From: Dokdonella_A sp963775445
GTDB lineage: Bacteria; Pseudomonadota; Gammaproteobacteria; Xanthomonadales; Rhodanobacteraceae
DNA length: 64,000 bases
Direction: 5' to 3'
NCBI GenBank assembly: GCA_963775445.1
Contig: CAVZIT010000008.1
Coordinates: 62,001-126,000 of the forward strand
Position 1 is the stretch's first letter, and each line of letters starts with the position of its first letter. A program made the position numbers and the translations under genes. This document shows, piece by piece, positions 36,643 through 44,741 of this stretch. Below the pieces are notes generated by a model. It worked only from the letters and a program-made list of their open reading frames with translations. It was not told the origin of the DNA and searched no databases.

Positions 36643-37184
36643 ACGCGCGCCTGCTGCCGCTGGCAGGCTTCGTCCTGCTGGCAGCCCTGCTCGGTTTCGG
36701 CATCTGGTGGAACGAGCACCACGAGGCACGCGAAGTGCCGTCGCCACTGATCGGCAAGCAGGCACCTGCGTTCAATCTGCCACTGCTGCTGAATCCGGGT
36801 AAGACTCTCGACAACAAGCAGCTGCTCGGCAAACCGTACCTGTTGAATGTGTTCGCGAGCTGGTGCTCGACCTGCCAGTACGAGCATCCGATCCTGACCG
36901 ACGACATCAAGCCGCTCGGCATCAAGCTGGTCGGCATGGATTTGAAGGACGATGAGGCCGATGCCAAGCGCTGGCTCGCACAGTTCGGCAATCCCTACGA
37001 TGTGGTGATTGCCGATCAGGCCGGACGCGTCGCGATCGACTACGGCATCTACGGACCACCGGAAACCTTCCTGGTCGACGCGAAAGGAACCATTCGCTAC
37101 AAGCGAGTCGGCATGTTCACCCCAGAACTCATTGCAGGCGAACTCATTCCCAAGATCGCCGCAATGGTCAAGGAATCACAATGA
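36639..37184 (+). CDS. ccmG: Thiol:disulfide oxidoreductase CcmG/DsbE
   Basis: A 181-residue membrane-anchored thioredoxin that reduces the CXXCH cysteines of apocytochrome c. There is an N-terminal helix (about 5-22), then a thioredoxin fold with the active site NVFASWCSTCQYEHP. The active-site dipeptide is Ser-Thr where Pro-Thr is most common. The cis-proline region GIYGPPETFLVD is conserved. It overlaps ccmF and ccmH by ATGA-type junctions. Confidence 0.94.
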   Translation: MNARLLPLAGFVLLAALLGFGIWWNEHHEAREVPSPLIGKQAPAFNLPLLLNPGKTLDNKQLLGKPYLLNVFASWCSTCQYEHPILTDDIKPLGIKLVGMDLKDDEADAKRWLAQFGNPYDVVIADQAGRVAIDYGIYGPPETFLVDAKGTIRYKRVGMFTPELIAGELIPKIAAMVKESQ

Positions 37185-37642
37185 CGCTGCGCGTCTCGGC
37201 GCTGCTTCTGATCGTACTGTGCGCAGGCTTGTGCGTGCAGCAGGCCTTGGCGATCGACGCGTTACCCTTCAAGGACCATGCGCAGGAACTTCGCTTCCAG
37301 CATCTGACCAAGCAATTGCGCTGCCTGGTCTGCCAGAACGAGAGTCTTGCCGATTCCGGCGCGGACCTCGCGAAGCAACTGCGCGGGCAGATCTTCCAGA
37401 TGATGCAGAGCGGCAAGAGCGACGATGAGATCAAGCAATACCTGGTCTCGCGCTACAACGATTATGTGCTGTACGACCCGCCGGTCATCCCCTCGACCTG
37501 GCTGCTCTGGTTTGGCCCATTGCTGGTGTTCGGTGTCGGCGTCCTGATCGTTGCCGGTATCATTCGCACGCGCCGGCGCGGAATCACCCTTGCGGGTGCT
37601 GGCCGTGCAGACGTTTCCCCCGATGATGAGGACGACTGGTGA
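37181..37642 (+). CDS. ccmH: Cytochrome c maturation protein CcmH
   Basis: A 153-residue protein with signal peptide, a short periplasmic domain carrying the redox motif LRCLVCQNESLADS, and one C-terminal membrane helix (TWLLWFGPLLVFGVGVLIV). It presents or reduces apocytochrome cysteines. This is the short CcmH form, with the TPR part encoded separately as ccmI. Confidence 0.94.
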   Translation: MTLRVSALLLIVLCAGLCVQQALAIDALPFKDHAQELRFQHLTKQLRCLVCQNESLADSGADLAKQLRGQIFQMMQSGKSDDEIKQYLVSRYNDYVLYDPPVIPSTWLLWFGPLLVFGVGVLIVAGIIRTRRRGITLAGAGRADVSPDDEDDW

Positions 37643-38922
37643 CCTTCCTGTTCCTGGGTTTTGCAGCCTTGATGGTGGCGGTGGCTCTGATATTGCTGCT
37701 CACACCCCTGCTCCGTCGTCGGGGATCTGGCGCGCATGACAACACGGCCCGCTTGCGCGCGCTCGACGCGGCGTTGGCCGCGGGCATCATCGACGCAGAC
37801 GAATACCGGGCAAAGCGGGACATCATTTCCCACGCGTCGGACGCAGCAGCCGTGGCCGCGGCGCGACCGCGCCGTCCGGTGACCGCGGCGGTTGCCGTGG
37901 CTCTGCTGTTGCCTGCGGCTGCGCTGATCCTTTACCGGCTTCTCGGGGCGCCGCAGGCGCTGCACGAACAGGCGAGTCAAGCTCCCGTCGAGAGTGCGGT
38001 CGCAACGGATGGAACCGCGCCGCCGGATCACGGTGCGGACATGCAAAAGGCGATCACGGGACTGGTCGCGAAACTCAAACAGCATCCGGACGACATCGCC
38101 GGCTGGTCGCTGCTCGGCCGGGCTTATCAGAACACACAACGCTTTGAGGATGCGCGCGATGCGTTCAAGCATGCGCTCGGTCTCGAACCGGACAATGTGG
38201 ACATGAAGCTCGAATATGCACAAGCGATGGCACTCGCGACGCCTGAACATAAACTCTCGGGCGAACCGCGCAAGCTGATCGAGAGCGCACTCGCGACCGA
38301 TCCGAACAACCAGCGCGGATTGTGGCTGCTCGGCATCGGCGACTATCAGGAAGGCAATTACCAGGCCGCGATCGCAAGCTGGAACAAGCTGCTCCCGCAA
38401 CTGCAACCAGGCTCGGACCTTGCGAAAAGCGTATCGGAACAAATTGCCGATGCGCAGACCAAGCTCGGCAATGGTGGTGCCGCGCCTGCCGCTGCTTCGG
38501 CGGACAACGTTGCGACACCAGATGGGCCGATGGCTGCTGCACCCGACACCGATGCCGGGGCCTCGGCAAGCCCCGCTCCCAAGCTGACCGTCGCAGTCGC
38601 GCTCGATCCGAAGCTCAAGGACAAGTTCGATCCCGATGCCACATTGTTCGTATTCGCGAAGGCAGCGAGCGGACCGCCGATGCCTCTCGCGATCCAGCGC
38701 ATGAGCGCGTCGAAATTGCCGATAACGATTACGCTCGATGACTCGATGGGCATGTTGCCAAGCCTCAGGCTGTCGATGTTTCCGCAGGTCGTGATCGGCG
38801 CGCGCGTCTCCAAGTCCGGCAACGCGTTGCCGCAAAGCGGCGATCTGCAAGTGCTGTCGGCGCCCATCGATGTCCATCGCACGACGCCGATTGCATTGAC
38901 TATCGACCAGCAGGTTCGCTGA
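37639..38922 (+). CDS. ccmI: Cytochrome c maturation TPR protein CcmI
   Basis: A 427-residue protein starting with GTG at 37639, which overlaps the ccmH stop. Two N-terminal membrane helices (about 2-22 and 78-98) bracket a cytoplasmic loop with the CcmI signature DEYRAKRDII. A TPR region (about 130-270) binds the apocytochrome C-terminus. The last 130 residues form a beta-rich domain ending VHRTTPIALTIDQQVR. It closes the ccm operon. Confidence 0.92.
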   Translation: MTFLFLGFAALMVAVALILLLTPLLRRRGSGAHDNTARLRALDAALAAGIIDADEYRAKRDIISHASDAAAVAAARPRRPVTAAVAVALLLPAAALILYRLLGAPQALHEQASQAPVESAVATDGTAPPDHGADMQKAITGLVAKLKQHPDDIAGWSLLGRAYQNTQRFEDARDAFKHALGLEPDNVDMKLEYAQAMALATPEHKLSGEPRKLIESALATDPNNQRGLWLLGIGDYQEGNYQAAIASWNKLLPQLQPGSDLAKSVSEQIADAQTKLGNGGAAPAAASADNVATPDGPMAAAPDTDAGASASPAPKLTVAVALDPKLKDKFDPDATLFVFAKAASGPPMPLAIQRMSASKLPITITLDDSMGMLPSLRLSMFPQVVIGARVSKSGNALPQSGDLQVLSAPIDVHRTTPIALTIDQQVR

Positions 38923-39002
38923 CGTCCAACGGCAGCTTTGACGCGTTGAATTTCGCTGCCGCCGCTACGGCAAGTCAGCGTCAAATGCCAACGGAGGTGC
39001 GC

Positions 39003-39083
39003 ATGTCGAATGGCGTACGCGCCCCGCCCCATGCTCGTGGCTTCATCGCACTGATCTCGCACCGACAACGCCTGGCGCTGTAG
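39003..39083 (+). CDS. Candidate 26-residue leader peptide upstream of metX
   Basis: A short ORF, ATG 39003 to TAG 39083, encoding MSNGVRAPPHARG followed by FIALISHRQRLAL. It is preceded by a strong Shine-Dalgarno sequence (ggaggt at 38993-38998). The start site is better than that of metX itself, 120 bases downstream. It lies in the 283-base gap between ccmI and metX. A leader controlling sulfur amino acid genes is a hypothesis. The peptide is not obviously rich in one regulatory amino acid. Confidence 0.45.
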   Translation: MSNGVRAPPHARGFIALISHRQRLAL

Positions 39084-39205
39084 TTCGCGAGCACGCGGGC
39101 AGGACCGGCCGCCATGTGCAAATCAATTGCTGACCCCATCCGCAGGGTTGGCGCGGACCGGCGCAGGCCGTTACATTGCGCGTTCCCGCATTTCCGGTTT
39201 CTCGC

Positions 39206-40306
39206 ATGGGCGACGCGCGCCGTTACTTCAAATTGCCCTCGCCTTTCCGCATGAAGCGCGGCGGATTGCTGCGGGACGGCCAAGTGGCATACGAGACCTG
39301 GGGGAAACTCAGTGAGGCGCGCGACAATGCGATCCTGATCCTCACCGGCTTGTCGCCGAGCGCGCATGCCGCTGCCAACTGCGAGGATCCTTCGGATGGC
39401 TGGTGGGAGGACATGCTCGGGCCGGGCAAGTACATCGACAGCAATCGGTTTTTCATTATCTGCGTCAACGCGCTGGGTAGCTGCAAGGGATCGTCCGGGC
39501 CTTCCTCGATCAACCCGCAAACGGGCGATGCGTACCGCCTCGATTTCCCCGAGCTTGCGCTCGAGGACGTCGGCAATGCGGCGTACGAACTGGTACACGG
39601 CCTCGCGATTGAGCGGCTGTGCTGCCTGATCGGAAATTCCATGGGCGGCATGAGCGCACTCGGTTACCTGTTGCTGCATCCGGGCAGCGTGCGCGCGCAC
39701 ATCAGTATCTCGACAGCTCCCCAGGCACAACCTTTTGCGATCGCGGTGCGCTCGCTGCAGCGCGAGGCGATTCGTCTTGATCCGAACTGGAACGAAGGCC
39801 GCTACGACGACCAGCACTATCCCGAAACCGGCATGAACATTGCGCGCAAGCTTGGCGTCATCACCTATCGCTCGGCGATGGAATGGCGCGGGCGCTTCGG
39901 ACGCATTCGCCTCGATCCGGGAGAGCAGGAGGACGAACCTTTCGGCGCCGAGTTCCAGGTCGAGTCCTACTTGATCGCGCATGCGCAGAAGTTCGCGCGC
40001 AGTTTCGATCCGAACAGTTACCTGTACCTGTCGCGCGCGAGCGACTGGTTCGACATGGCCGAATACGGCGATGGCCACGTTGAGGACGCGCTCGCGAAGA
40101 TCGCCGTCGAGCGCGCGCTGGTGATCGGCGTCGAATCGGATATCCTGTTTCCGTTGCAACAGCAGGAGGAGATCGCCAAAGGCCTGCGTGCTGCCGGCGC
40201 CACGGTGGATTTCGTCGAGCTGGACAGCCCTCAGGGGCACGACGCATTTCTCGTGGATATCCCGCGTTTCGGGGCGGCCATCGCAGCTTTCCTGTCGGCA
40301 CTGTAG
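39206..40306 (+). CDS. metX: MetX-family acyltransferase (homoserine O-acetyl- or serine/homoserine O-succinyltransferase)
   Basis: Alpha/beta-hydrolase acyltransferase of 366 residues from ATG 39206. A TTG at 39176 would add ten. It has LTGLSPSAHA, the GSCKGSSGPSSINPQTG loop, the nucleophile elbow GNSMGGM (catalytic Ser) and the C-terminal Asp/His pair (ESDILFP and GHDAFLVD). Family members transfer acetyl or succinyl to homoserine or serine. The active-site context resembles xanthomonad MetX proteins reported to use succinyl-CoA and serine, but specificity cannot be fixed from sequence. It is followed 13 bases later by a cysteine dioxygenase-family gene, so both belong to sulfur amino acid metabolism. 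Confidence 0.88.
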   Translation: MGDARRYFKLPSPFRMKRGGLLRDGQVAYETWGKLSEARDNAILILTGLSPSAHAAANCEDPSDGWWEDMLGPGKYIDSNRFFIICVNALGSCKGSSGPSSINPQTGDAYRLDFPELALEDVGNAAYELVHGLAIERLCCLIGNSMGGMSALGYLLLHPGSVRAHISISTAPQAQPFAIAVRSLQREAIRLDPNWNEGRYDDQHYPETGMNIARKLGVITYRSAMEWRGRFGRIRLDPGEQEDEPFGAEFQVESYLIAHAQKFARSFDPNSYLYLSRASDWFDMAEYGDGHVEDALAKIAVERALVIGVESDILFPLQQQEEIAKGLRAAGATVDFVELDSPQGHDAFLVDIPRFGAAIAAFLSAL

Positions 40307-40319
40307 AATCCGCTCCACC

Positions 40320-40898
40320 GTGCTTACCCTCGACTTTCCCGGTTGCAAACGTCTGGTCGACGCGATTGATGCGGCGGTATGCCACGATTGCCAGAACTCG
40401 ATCACTGAGGCCTTGCGTGTCGCGCTGTGTCGGCTGATACGCGATTCGGATGTGCAGCTGCCCGAATGCGTGTTCGACGCGGCGAGCGATCACTACGCGC
40501 GGCGCGAGATCTATCGTAGCGAAACCCACGGCTACGATGTGATCGCAATGACCTGGGGTCCTGGTCAGGGCACGCCGGTGCACGACCATGCCGGCATGTG
40601 GTGCGTCGAAGGCGTGTGGGCCGGGCAGTTGGAAGTCACACCTTACGAACTGGTGGACCAGCGCGACGATCGATTTCACTTCGAGAAACGCGGCACGATG
40701 CAAGCCGGCCCGGGTTCGGCCGGCAGCCTGATTCCGCCGCACGACTATCACACGATCCGCAATCCGAGCGCAGACGACATCGCCGTGTCCGTGCACATCT
40801 ACAGCGGCGCCATGACTTCGTGCTCGGTGTTCCAGCCGATCGACGGCAATTGGTACGCGCGCGACGTTCGCCAGTTGTCGCTCGACCGGACGCATTAG
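40320..40898 (+). CDS. Cysteine dioxygenase-family cupin protein
   Basis: A 192-residue cupin starting at GTG 40320. It has the iron-binding HxH in GTPVHDHAGMWCVEGVWAG and a third histidine in SLIPPHDYHTIRN. This is the layout of type I cysteine dioxygenase, which oxidises cysteine to cysteine sulfinate. The related 3-mercaptopropionate dioxygenases share these residues, so the substrate is inferred. It forms a likely operon with metX, 13 bases apart. Confidence 0.82.
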   Translation: MLTLDFPGCKRLVDAIDAAVCHDCQNSITEALRVALCRLIRDSDVQLPECVFDAASDHYARREIYRSETHGYDVIAMTWGPGQGTPVHDHAGMWCVEGVWAGQLEVTPYELVDQRDDRFHFEKRGTMQAGPGSAGSLIPPHDYHTIRNPSADDIAVSVHIYSGAMTSCSVFQPIDGNWYARDVRQLSLDRTH

Positions 40899-40968
40899 CT
40901 TTTACGATCATCCTTGATCGCGAGATCAAACAGCGGCCGTCCGTGGCCGCACATTTCAAAATAGCGTT

Positions 40969-40974
40969 TATACT
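40969..40974 (+). promoter_or_regulatory. Probable -10 element of the tRNA-Leu promoter
   Basis: tatact lies 14 bases before the tRNA, followed by a GC-rich discriminator (tcgcgcccc), as is usual for stable RNA promoters under stringent control. The -35 region is weak. Confidence 0.45.
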
Positions 40975-40988
40975 TCGCGCCCCGACCA

Positions 40989-41075
40989 GCCGAAGTGGCG
41001 GAACTGGTAGACGCGCTGGACTCAAAATCCAGTTGTGGCAACACAGTGTGGGTTCGAGTCCCACCTTCGGCACCA
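40989..41075 (+). tRNA. tRNA-Leu (anticodon CAA)
   Basis: An 87-nt class II tRNA. The acceptor arm is gccgaag paired with cttcggc. The anticodon stem ctgga/tccag encloses the loop ctcaaaa (anticodon CAA). A long variable arm (ttgtggcaacacagtg) and the T-loop ggttcgagtccc follow. CCA is encoded at 41073-41075. Its 3' end is the attachment site of the integrative element that follows. Confidence 0.97.
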
Positions 41076-41080
41076 ATGAC
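41060..41080 (+). repeat. attL direct repeat (tRNA-Leu 3' end)
   Basis: A 21-bp sequence beginning cccaccttcgg and ending caatgac, starting in the T arm and ending five bases after the CCA. It is identical to 60007-60027. Flanking bases differ, so the repeat is exactly delimited. Confidence 0.9.
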
Positions 41081-41108
41081 AGTCCGATGCGGTCCACAGA
41101 AGTCCACT

Positions 41109-41134
41109 AACCCCGCATAGCAGCGGGGTTTTTT
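41109..41134 (+). terminator. Rho-independent terminator after tRNA-Leu
   Basis: Stem ccccgc (41111-41116) and gcgggg (41123-41128) with a six-base loop, followed by six T residues. It lies on the element side of the att site, so the island supplies the terminator now used by the tRNA gene. Confidence 0.85.
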
Positions 41135-41159
41135 GTGCCTGCGGCGTCCGTAGTCGTCC

Positions 41160-41240
41160 GGGGGTGTCCCTTGCGATCCGGGGGCATGTGGGGGCACAAT
41201 CGGGGGCATCTATCCACGCCGGCACAAAAGACCGGGGGCA
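41160..41240 (+). repeat. Left-end gggggca heptamers (putative integrase arm sites)
   Basis: Exact gggggca copies start at 41180, 41190, 41202 and 41234, with a variant gggggtg at 41160. They fill the gap between attL and the integrase ATG. The same heptamer occurs twice near attR. Spacings of 10 and 12 bases place sites on one face of the helix. Confidence 0.55.
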
Positions 41241-41243
41241 TAA

Positions 41244-42455
41244 ATGGGAAACCTGACCACTGTCGCCGCACGCGCGGCCAAGTCGCGGATGAAGCCTTAC
41301 CGTCTTGCTGCCGGGGCCGGGTTGTATTTGGAGGTCATGCCGACCGGAGCGAAATACTGGCGCTGGAAATACCGCTACGCCGGCAAGGAGAAACGCCTGG
41401 CGCTTGGCGTGTTCCCCGGCGTGTCGCTGGCCGAAGCCCGCACGCAACGTGACGCCGCCCGTGCGTTGCTGGCCGAAGGTGTCGATCCGTCGGTCCGGCG
41501 CAAGGCGCGCAAGCATGCAAAGGCGGTGGCTGCCCAGAACGCATTCGGTGCGATCGCGCGCGAATGGTTGCAACGGCAACGCGCCAGCATGGCCGCCGTG
41601 ACGTTTGCGAAAGCCGAGTGGATGCTCGGGTTGGCATCGGCACTGGATGCGCAACCGATCGCCAGCATCACCGCACCGGACATTCTCGCCGTCCTGCGCG
41701 CTATCGAAAGCCGCGGCACGCACGAAACCGCGCATCGCGTGAAAGCCCGCATCGGGCAAGTGTTCCGCTACGCCATTGCCACCGGACGCGCGCAACGCGA
41801 TCCGACTACGGACTTGCGCGGCGCGTTGGCGCCCGTGGTGTCGACCGCGCATGCAGCGGTGACGGACCCGAGCGCCGTCGCGGCTTTGCTGCGCGATATC
41901 GAAGGATACAGCGGCCAGCCGACCACGCATGCAGCGCTGCGCCTCGCGCCGCTAGTATTCGTGCGGCCCGGAAACCTGCGCGCGATGGAATGGACCGAGC
42001 TTGACCTTGATGCCGGTGAATGGCGCATTCCGGCCGGCAAGATGAAGATGCGCGAGGCGCACGTCGTTTCGCTTGCGTCGCAAGCTGTGGCGATCCTGCG
42101 CAACCTGCGTCCGTTGACCGGCGTCGGCCGCTACGTGTTCCCGAGTCTGCGCACGTCCGACCGGCCGATGAGCGAGAACACCATCAACGCGGCACTGCGC
42201 CGACTCGGCTACGACAAAAACACCATGACCGGCCACGGCTTTCGTGCGCTCGCGTCCACGCGATTGAATGAAATGGGCTGGGCCCCGGACGTGATCGAAC
42301 GCCAGCTCGCACACACAGAACGCAACAAGGTCCGGGCTGTGTACAACCGTGCGACCCATTTGGCCGAGCGCCGCAAGATGATGCAGAGCTGGGCTGACTA
42401 TTTGGAGAATCTTAGCAACGGTGCGACGGTAATACCTATTAAAAACAGGCGTTAG
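41244..42455 (+). CDS. Tyrosine recombinase/integrase (P4-like)
   Basis: A 403-residue site-specific recombinase that integrates and excises the element at tRNA-Leu. An N-terminal DUF4102 arm-binding domain (about 1-90, KYWRWKYRYAGKEKRLALGVF in two parts) precedes the core-binding and catalytic domains. Catalytic residues are visible: Arg in FVRPGNLRAMEW, His-x-x-Arg in GHGFRALAST, His in QLAHTERN and the nucleophile Tyr in AVYNRATH. It is oriented away from the tRNA, as is usual. Translation begins four bases after the last arm-type heptamer, so integrase binding could repress its own gene. Confidence 0.95.
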   Translation: MGNLTTVAARAAKSRMKPYRLAAGAGLYLEVMPTGAKYWRWKYRYAGKEKRLALGVFPGVSLAEARTQRDAARALLAEGVDPSVRRKARKHAKAVAAQNAFGAIAREWLQRQRASMAAVTFAKAEWMLGLASALDAQPIASITAPDILAVLRAIESRGTHETAHRVKARIGQVFRYAIATGRAQRDPTTDLRGALAPVVSTAHAAVTDPSAVAALLRDIEGYSGQPTTHAALRLAPLVFVRPGNLRAMEWTELDLDAGEWRIPAGKMKMREAHVVSLASQAVAILRNLRPLTGVGRYVFPSLRTSDRPMSENTINAALRRLGYDKNTMTGHGFRALASTRLNEMGWAPDVIERQLAHTERNKVRAVYNRATHLAERRKMMQSWADYLENLSNGATVIPIKNRR

Positions 42456-42487
42456 CCTCTGTGGTATTACCTGCTGCGACTATTTCT

Positions 42488-43384
42488 TCACAGGAACGGG
42501 CTCTCGCGCTGCGCCGCATCCGCGATCGCCGATGCGAGCTTTAAGCAAGCGGCTGCGTAGGCGCCCATTGCCTGCTTTGTCACTCGAATCTTCTGATTCG
42601 CGGTGACTTGCAAGATTGACACGTCACGTGCGCAGGCTGCATCCGCTCGCTGCGCTCGATGCACAATGCAGTTTCGTACGTAGACCATTTCCCGTATTGC
42701 ACAGCAATAAGACTCGTCGAGCGCAATCGGCAAGCCGACCGCTTCAAGCCTGCGGAGCCAGCCGTTAGGCACAGTAGATTCCGAGCTCGTCCATGCTTTC
42801 AACCGCTTAAGGACCTCCCCTGCCTCGGAATAAGTGAGATCACGATCAACCGGGGTTGGCAATTTCTTCACACCTAGCCCCGCTAGATGCGCAACGACTC
42901 CAGGCCGGAATCTCAAAGCCACGATCAACGTGTCATCAATTCCAGCGTCAATTGCAGCGTCAAGGTTGACGATTACGATCGAATGCAATGGGTGAAGATC
43001 GTTTGCCAGCAGTTCTCCACCGCTCGCGGTTTGCCCAGTCTGGCCTCGTAATTGTTCAACGAGAGACGCATTCATTCTGAGGATGTCGAGACCCGCGTGA
43101 AGGACTCGGGCGACGCTTAAAACTTCGTGTATGAGCTCCAACGTGCGTCCAGCCACAAAGTTGACTTCGATAACTCGGCCCGTTTTCTTGCGAAACTCGT
43201 AGGGAAAAGACGCTTGGTCCCTTCCAATCATGAGACTTCCCATGAAGTCACCGGGCTCACTGTCGATCTGATCCTCAATCATGCCGGCCTCCGCGTCGCA
43301 CGCCACATCCCCCACAACATTTTCTATGACCCACTGTAGAGTATGGACGGCCACGGCCAGGCCGGCCAGCCGGACTCGGAGCAC
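42488..43384 (-). CDS. HEPN-like domain protein (putative RNase/defence or toxin)
   Basis: A 298-residue protein starting at GTG 43384, chosen because gcggagga lies 5 bases upstream. A longer in-frame ATG at 43555 overlaps the divergent gene and looks non-coding. The C-terminal part has EMVYVRNCIVHRAQ with the R-x4-H motif (Arg237, His242) of HEPN domains, which are RNA-cleaving or RNA-binding helical modules common in toxins and phage defence. The N-terminal 200 residues are not recognised. It is the only left-arm gene facing the integrase. The call rests on one motif and fold-like context. Confidence 0.5.
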   Translation of the reverse strand: MLRVRLAGLAVAVHTLQWVIENVVGDVACDAEAGMIEDQIDSEPGDFMGSLMIGRDQASFPYEFRKKTGRVIEVNFVAGRTLELIHEVLSVARVLHAGLDILRMNASLVEQLRGQTGQTASGGELLANDLHPLHSIVIVNLDAAIDAGIDDTLIVALRFRPGVVAHLAGLGVKKLPTPVDRDLTYSEAGEVLKRLKAWTSSESTVPNGWLRRLEAVGLPIALDESYCCAIREMVYVRNCIVHRAQRADAACARDVSILQVTANQKIRVTKQAMGAYAAACLKLASAIADAAQRESPFL

Positions 43385-43434
43385 AACTTCCTCCGCTGCC
43401 GTGACGATCCTTCGAAGGGCGCGGAGGTGTGCGT

Positions 43435-43968
43435 ATGCGCAATGCCAATCCAAAAGCTGAACAGCCCGGGCGAGTGATTCCGTTGGATCACCTCGACGAT
43501 TTGTCGGCGTTTGATCGTTTAAAGGGCCTCCCCGCAGCGGAATCCGAGGTTGCAAAGGACGTGGTTCAGGATGGCGTGCAGTTGTGTCTTGCGGACTTCG
43601 AGCGGACCAAGCTGGGCGCCTTTCTTTGGCGAGCGTATGTGACCGCGCGCGCGGGACATGTCGCAGTACCCGATCGCGTCCTTGAATATTTCGACTGGAT
43701 CGCGGCGGTTGTCCAGGGCGGGGCTACACCTGAAGAACTGGCCGAAGCGATGCACCTTTGCTCGCGGCGCGGTGGCGCAAGCCTATCCACCCGCCTAAAG
43801 CGAGCCGAGAAGACGATGCGAATCGTCGTGGATACGCGCGCCCTTTACACCGGCATTGGCATGGAACCAAGCGCTCCCCGGAGCAAGGCTGAAGCGCGTC
43901 GGCTAGTTGCGAAAAAGTATGGATGCAGTCCCGATCACGTCAAAAAAATAGTGGGCGCCTTTAAGTAA
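43435..43968 (+). CDS. Hypothetical protein of integrative element
   Basis: A 177-residue soluble protein starting at ATG 43435, seven bases after ggagg. I do not recognise it. The C-terminal 28 residues (SKAEARRLVAKKYGCSPDH and following) have a helix-turn-helix-like pattern and could bind DNA. Divergent from the HEPN-like gene with a 50-base shared control region, and followed by the AlpA gene 93 bases later. Confidence 0.65.
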   Translation: MRNANPKAEQPGRVIPLDHLDDLSAFDRLKGLPAAESEVAKDVVQDGVQLCLADFERTKLGAFLWRAYVTARAGHVAVPDRVLEYFDWIAAVVQGGATPEELAEAMHLCSRRGGASLSTRLKRAEKTMRIVVDTRALYTGIGMEPSAPRSKAEARRLVAKKYGCSPDHVKKIVGAFK

Positions 43969-44061
43969 CGCATTGTGGCTGGGGGCACGAACCCCCCACC
44001 TGTTGTCGCCCCAAATTTCTGTTGTCCACTGCCAACCGCCAAACGCAATGGACGACCACCG

Positions 44062-44277
44062 ATGAACAATACTCAACTGGCGACCGAACGGCTTCTGCGG
44101 CTGCGCGATGTCTGCGACAAGGTTGGACTATCTCGATCCACCGTGTACTTTTTGGAAAGTAGGGGCCTGTTTCCGGGCCGCGTGAAGCTCGGGCGGGCAA
44201 CCGCGTGGTCAGAGCTTGAGGTTGATCGGTGGATCGAGGCCGCGCTCTCGGAACGCGCCCCGAAGGTGCAACCGTGA
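44062..44277 (+). CDS. AlpA-family transcriptional regulator/excisionase-like protein
   Basis: A 71-residue MerR-like winged helix protein: LLRLRDVCDKVGLSRSTVYFLE, then FPGRVKLGRATAWSELEVDRWIEA. AlpA proteins activate integrase genes or act as excision factors in P4-type islands. ATG 44062 is preferred over the upstream in-frame start. Its stop overlaps the GTG of the next gene (GTGA), starting a chain of coupled genes to 47229. Confidence 0.85.
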   Translation: MNNTQLATERLLRLRDVCDKVGLSRSTVYFLESRGLFPGRVKLGRATAWSELEVDRWIEAALSERAPKVQP

Positions 44278-44741
44278 AAGCGCTCGAAAAACCAAAGTGC
44301 ATGGCAGGGAGCGAGCCGCTGGACCTGCTGCTCGCACGGCTTCAAGGCGTACGGCGCACGGTCAACGGCTGGATCGCTCTGTGCCCCGCCCATGCGGATC
44401 GCAGCGCATCGCTTTCTATCGCTGCTACTGACGACGGATGCGTTTTGCTGAACGATTTCGCGGGATGTGGCGCGGCCGATGTCGTGGCGGCTGTAGGCCT
44501 GTCTTTGTCCGACCTGTTTCCCGATCGCATGCGCGACGATTCGCCAAACGGCCGCCGTGCAGCGCGCGCTGCATTCCGGCAAAGCGCTTGGTCGGCTGCG
44601 CTGGGCGTGCTCGCCCGAGAGGCGACTGTTGTCCTCTGTGTCACGTCTTTGATGCCGCGCAACGCTCTGGCTGCGGAAGATGCAGAGCGACTCGCGCTCG
44701 CGATCGAGCGCATCGACCACGCACGGCAAGTGCTCCAATGA
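44274..44741 (+). CDS. CHC2-type zinc-finger protein (primase-like)
   Basis: A 155-residue protein beginning at GTG 44274. NGWIALCPAHADRSASLSI followed by LLNDFAGCGAADVVAAVGL matches the DNA-binding zinc finger of DnaG-like primases, here without a catalytic Toprim domain. In phages and islands such fingers act with a separate helicase/ATPase, here the downstream DUF927 protein with which it is translationally coupled (ATGA at 44738). Probably part of element replication. Confidence 0.75.
   Translation: MKALEKPKCMAGSEPLDLLLARLQGVRRTVNGWIALCPAHADRSASLSIAATDDGCVLLNDFAGCGAADVVAAVGLSLSDLFPDRMRDDSPNGRRAARAAFRQSAWSAALGVLAREATVVLCVTSLMPRNALAAEDAERLALAIERIDHARQVLQ

Noticed and set aside
38923..39205. 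SAM riboswitch upstream of metX
   Set aside because: I could not recognise any SAM riboswitch core. A covariance search would be needed, and the strong short ORF is the better supported feature.
40895..41930. Minus-strand frames across tRNA-Leu and the integrase 5' end
   Set aside because: They read through the tRNA gene (a familiar false protein in many annotations) and the arm-site repeats. The real features are on the plus strand.
42488..43555. Longer 355-residue version of the HEPN-like protein
   Set aside because: The extra N-terminus overlaps the divergent gene's control region, while the internal GTG at 43384 has a near-ideal ribosome binding site.
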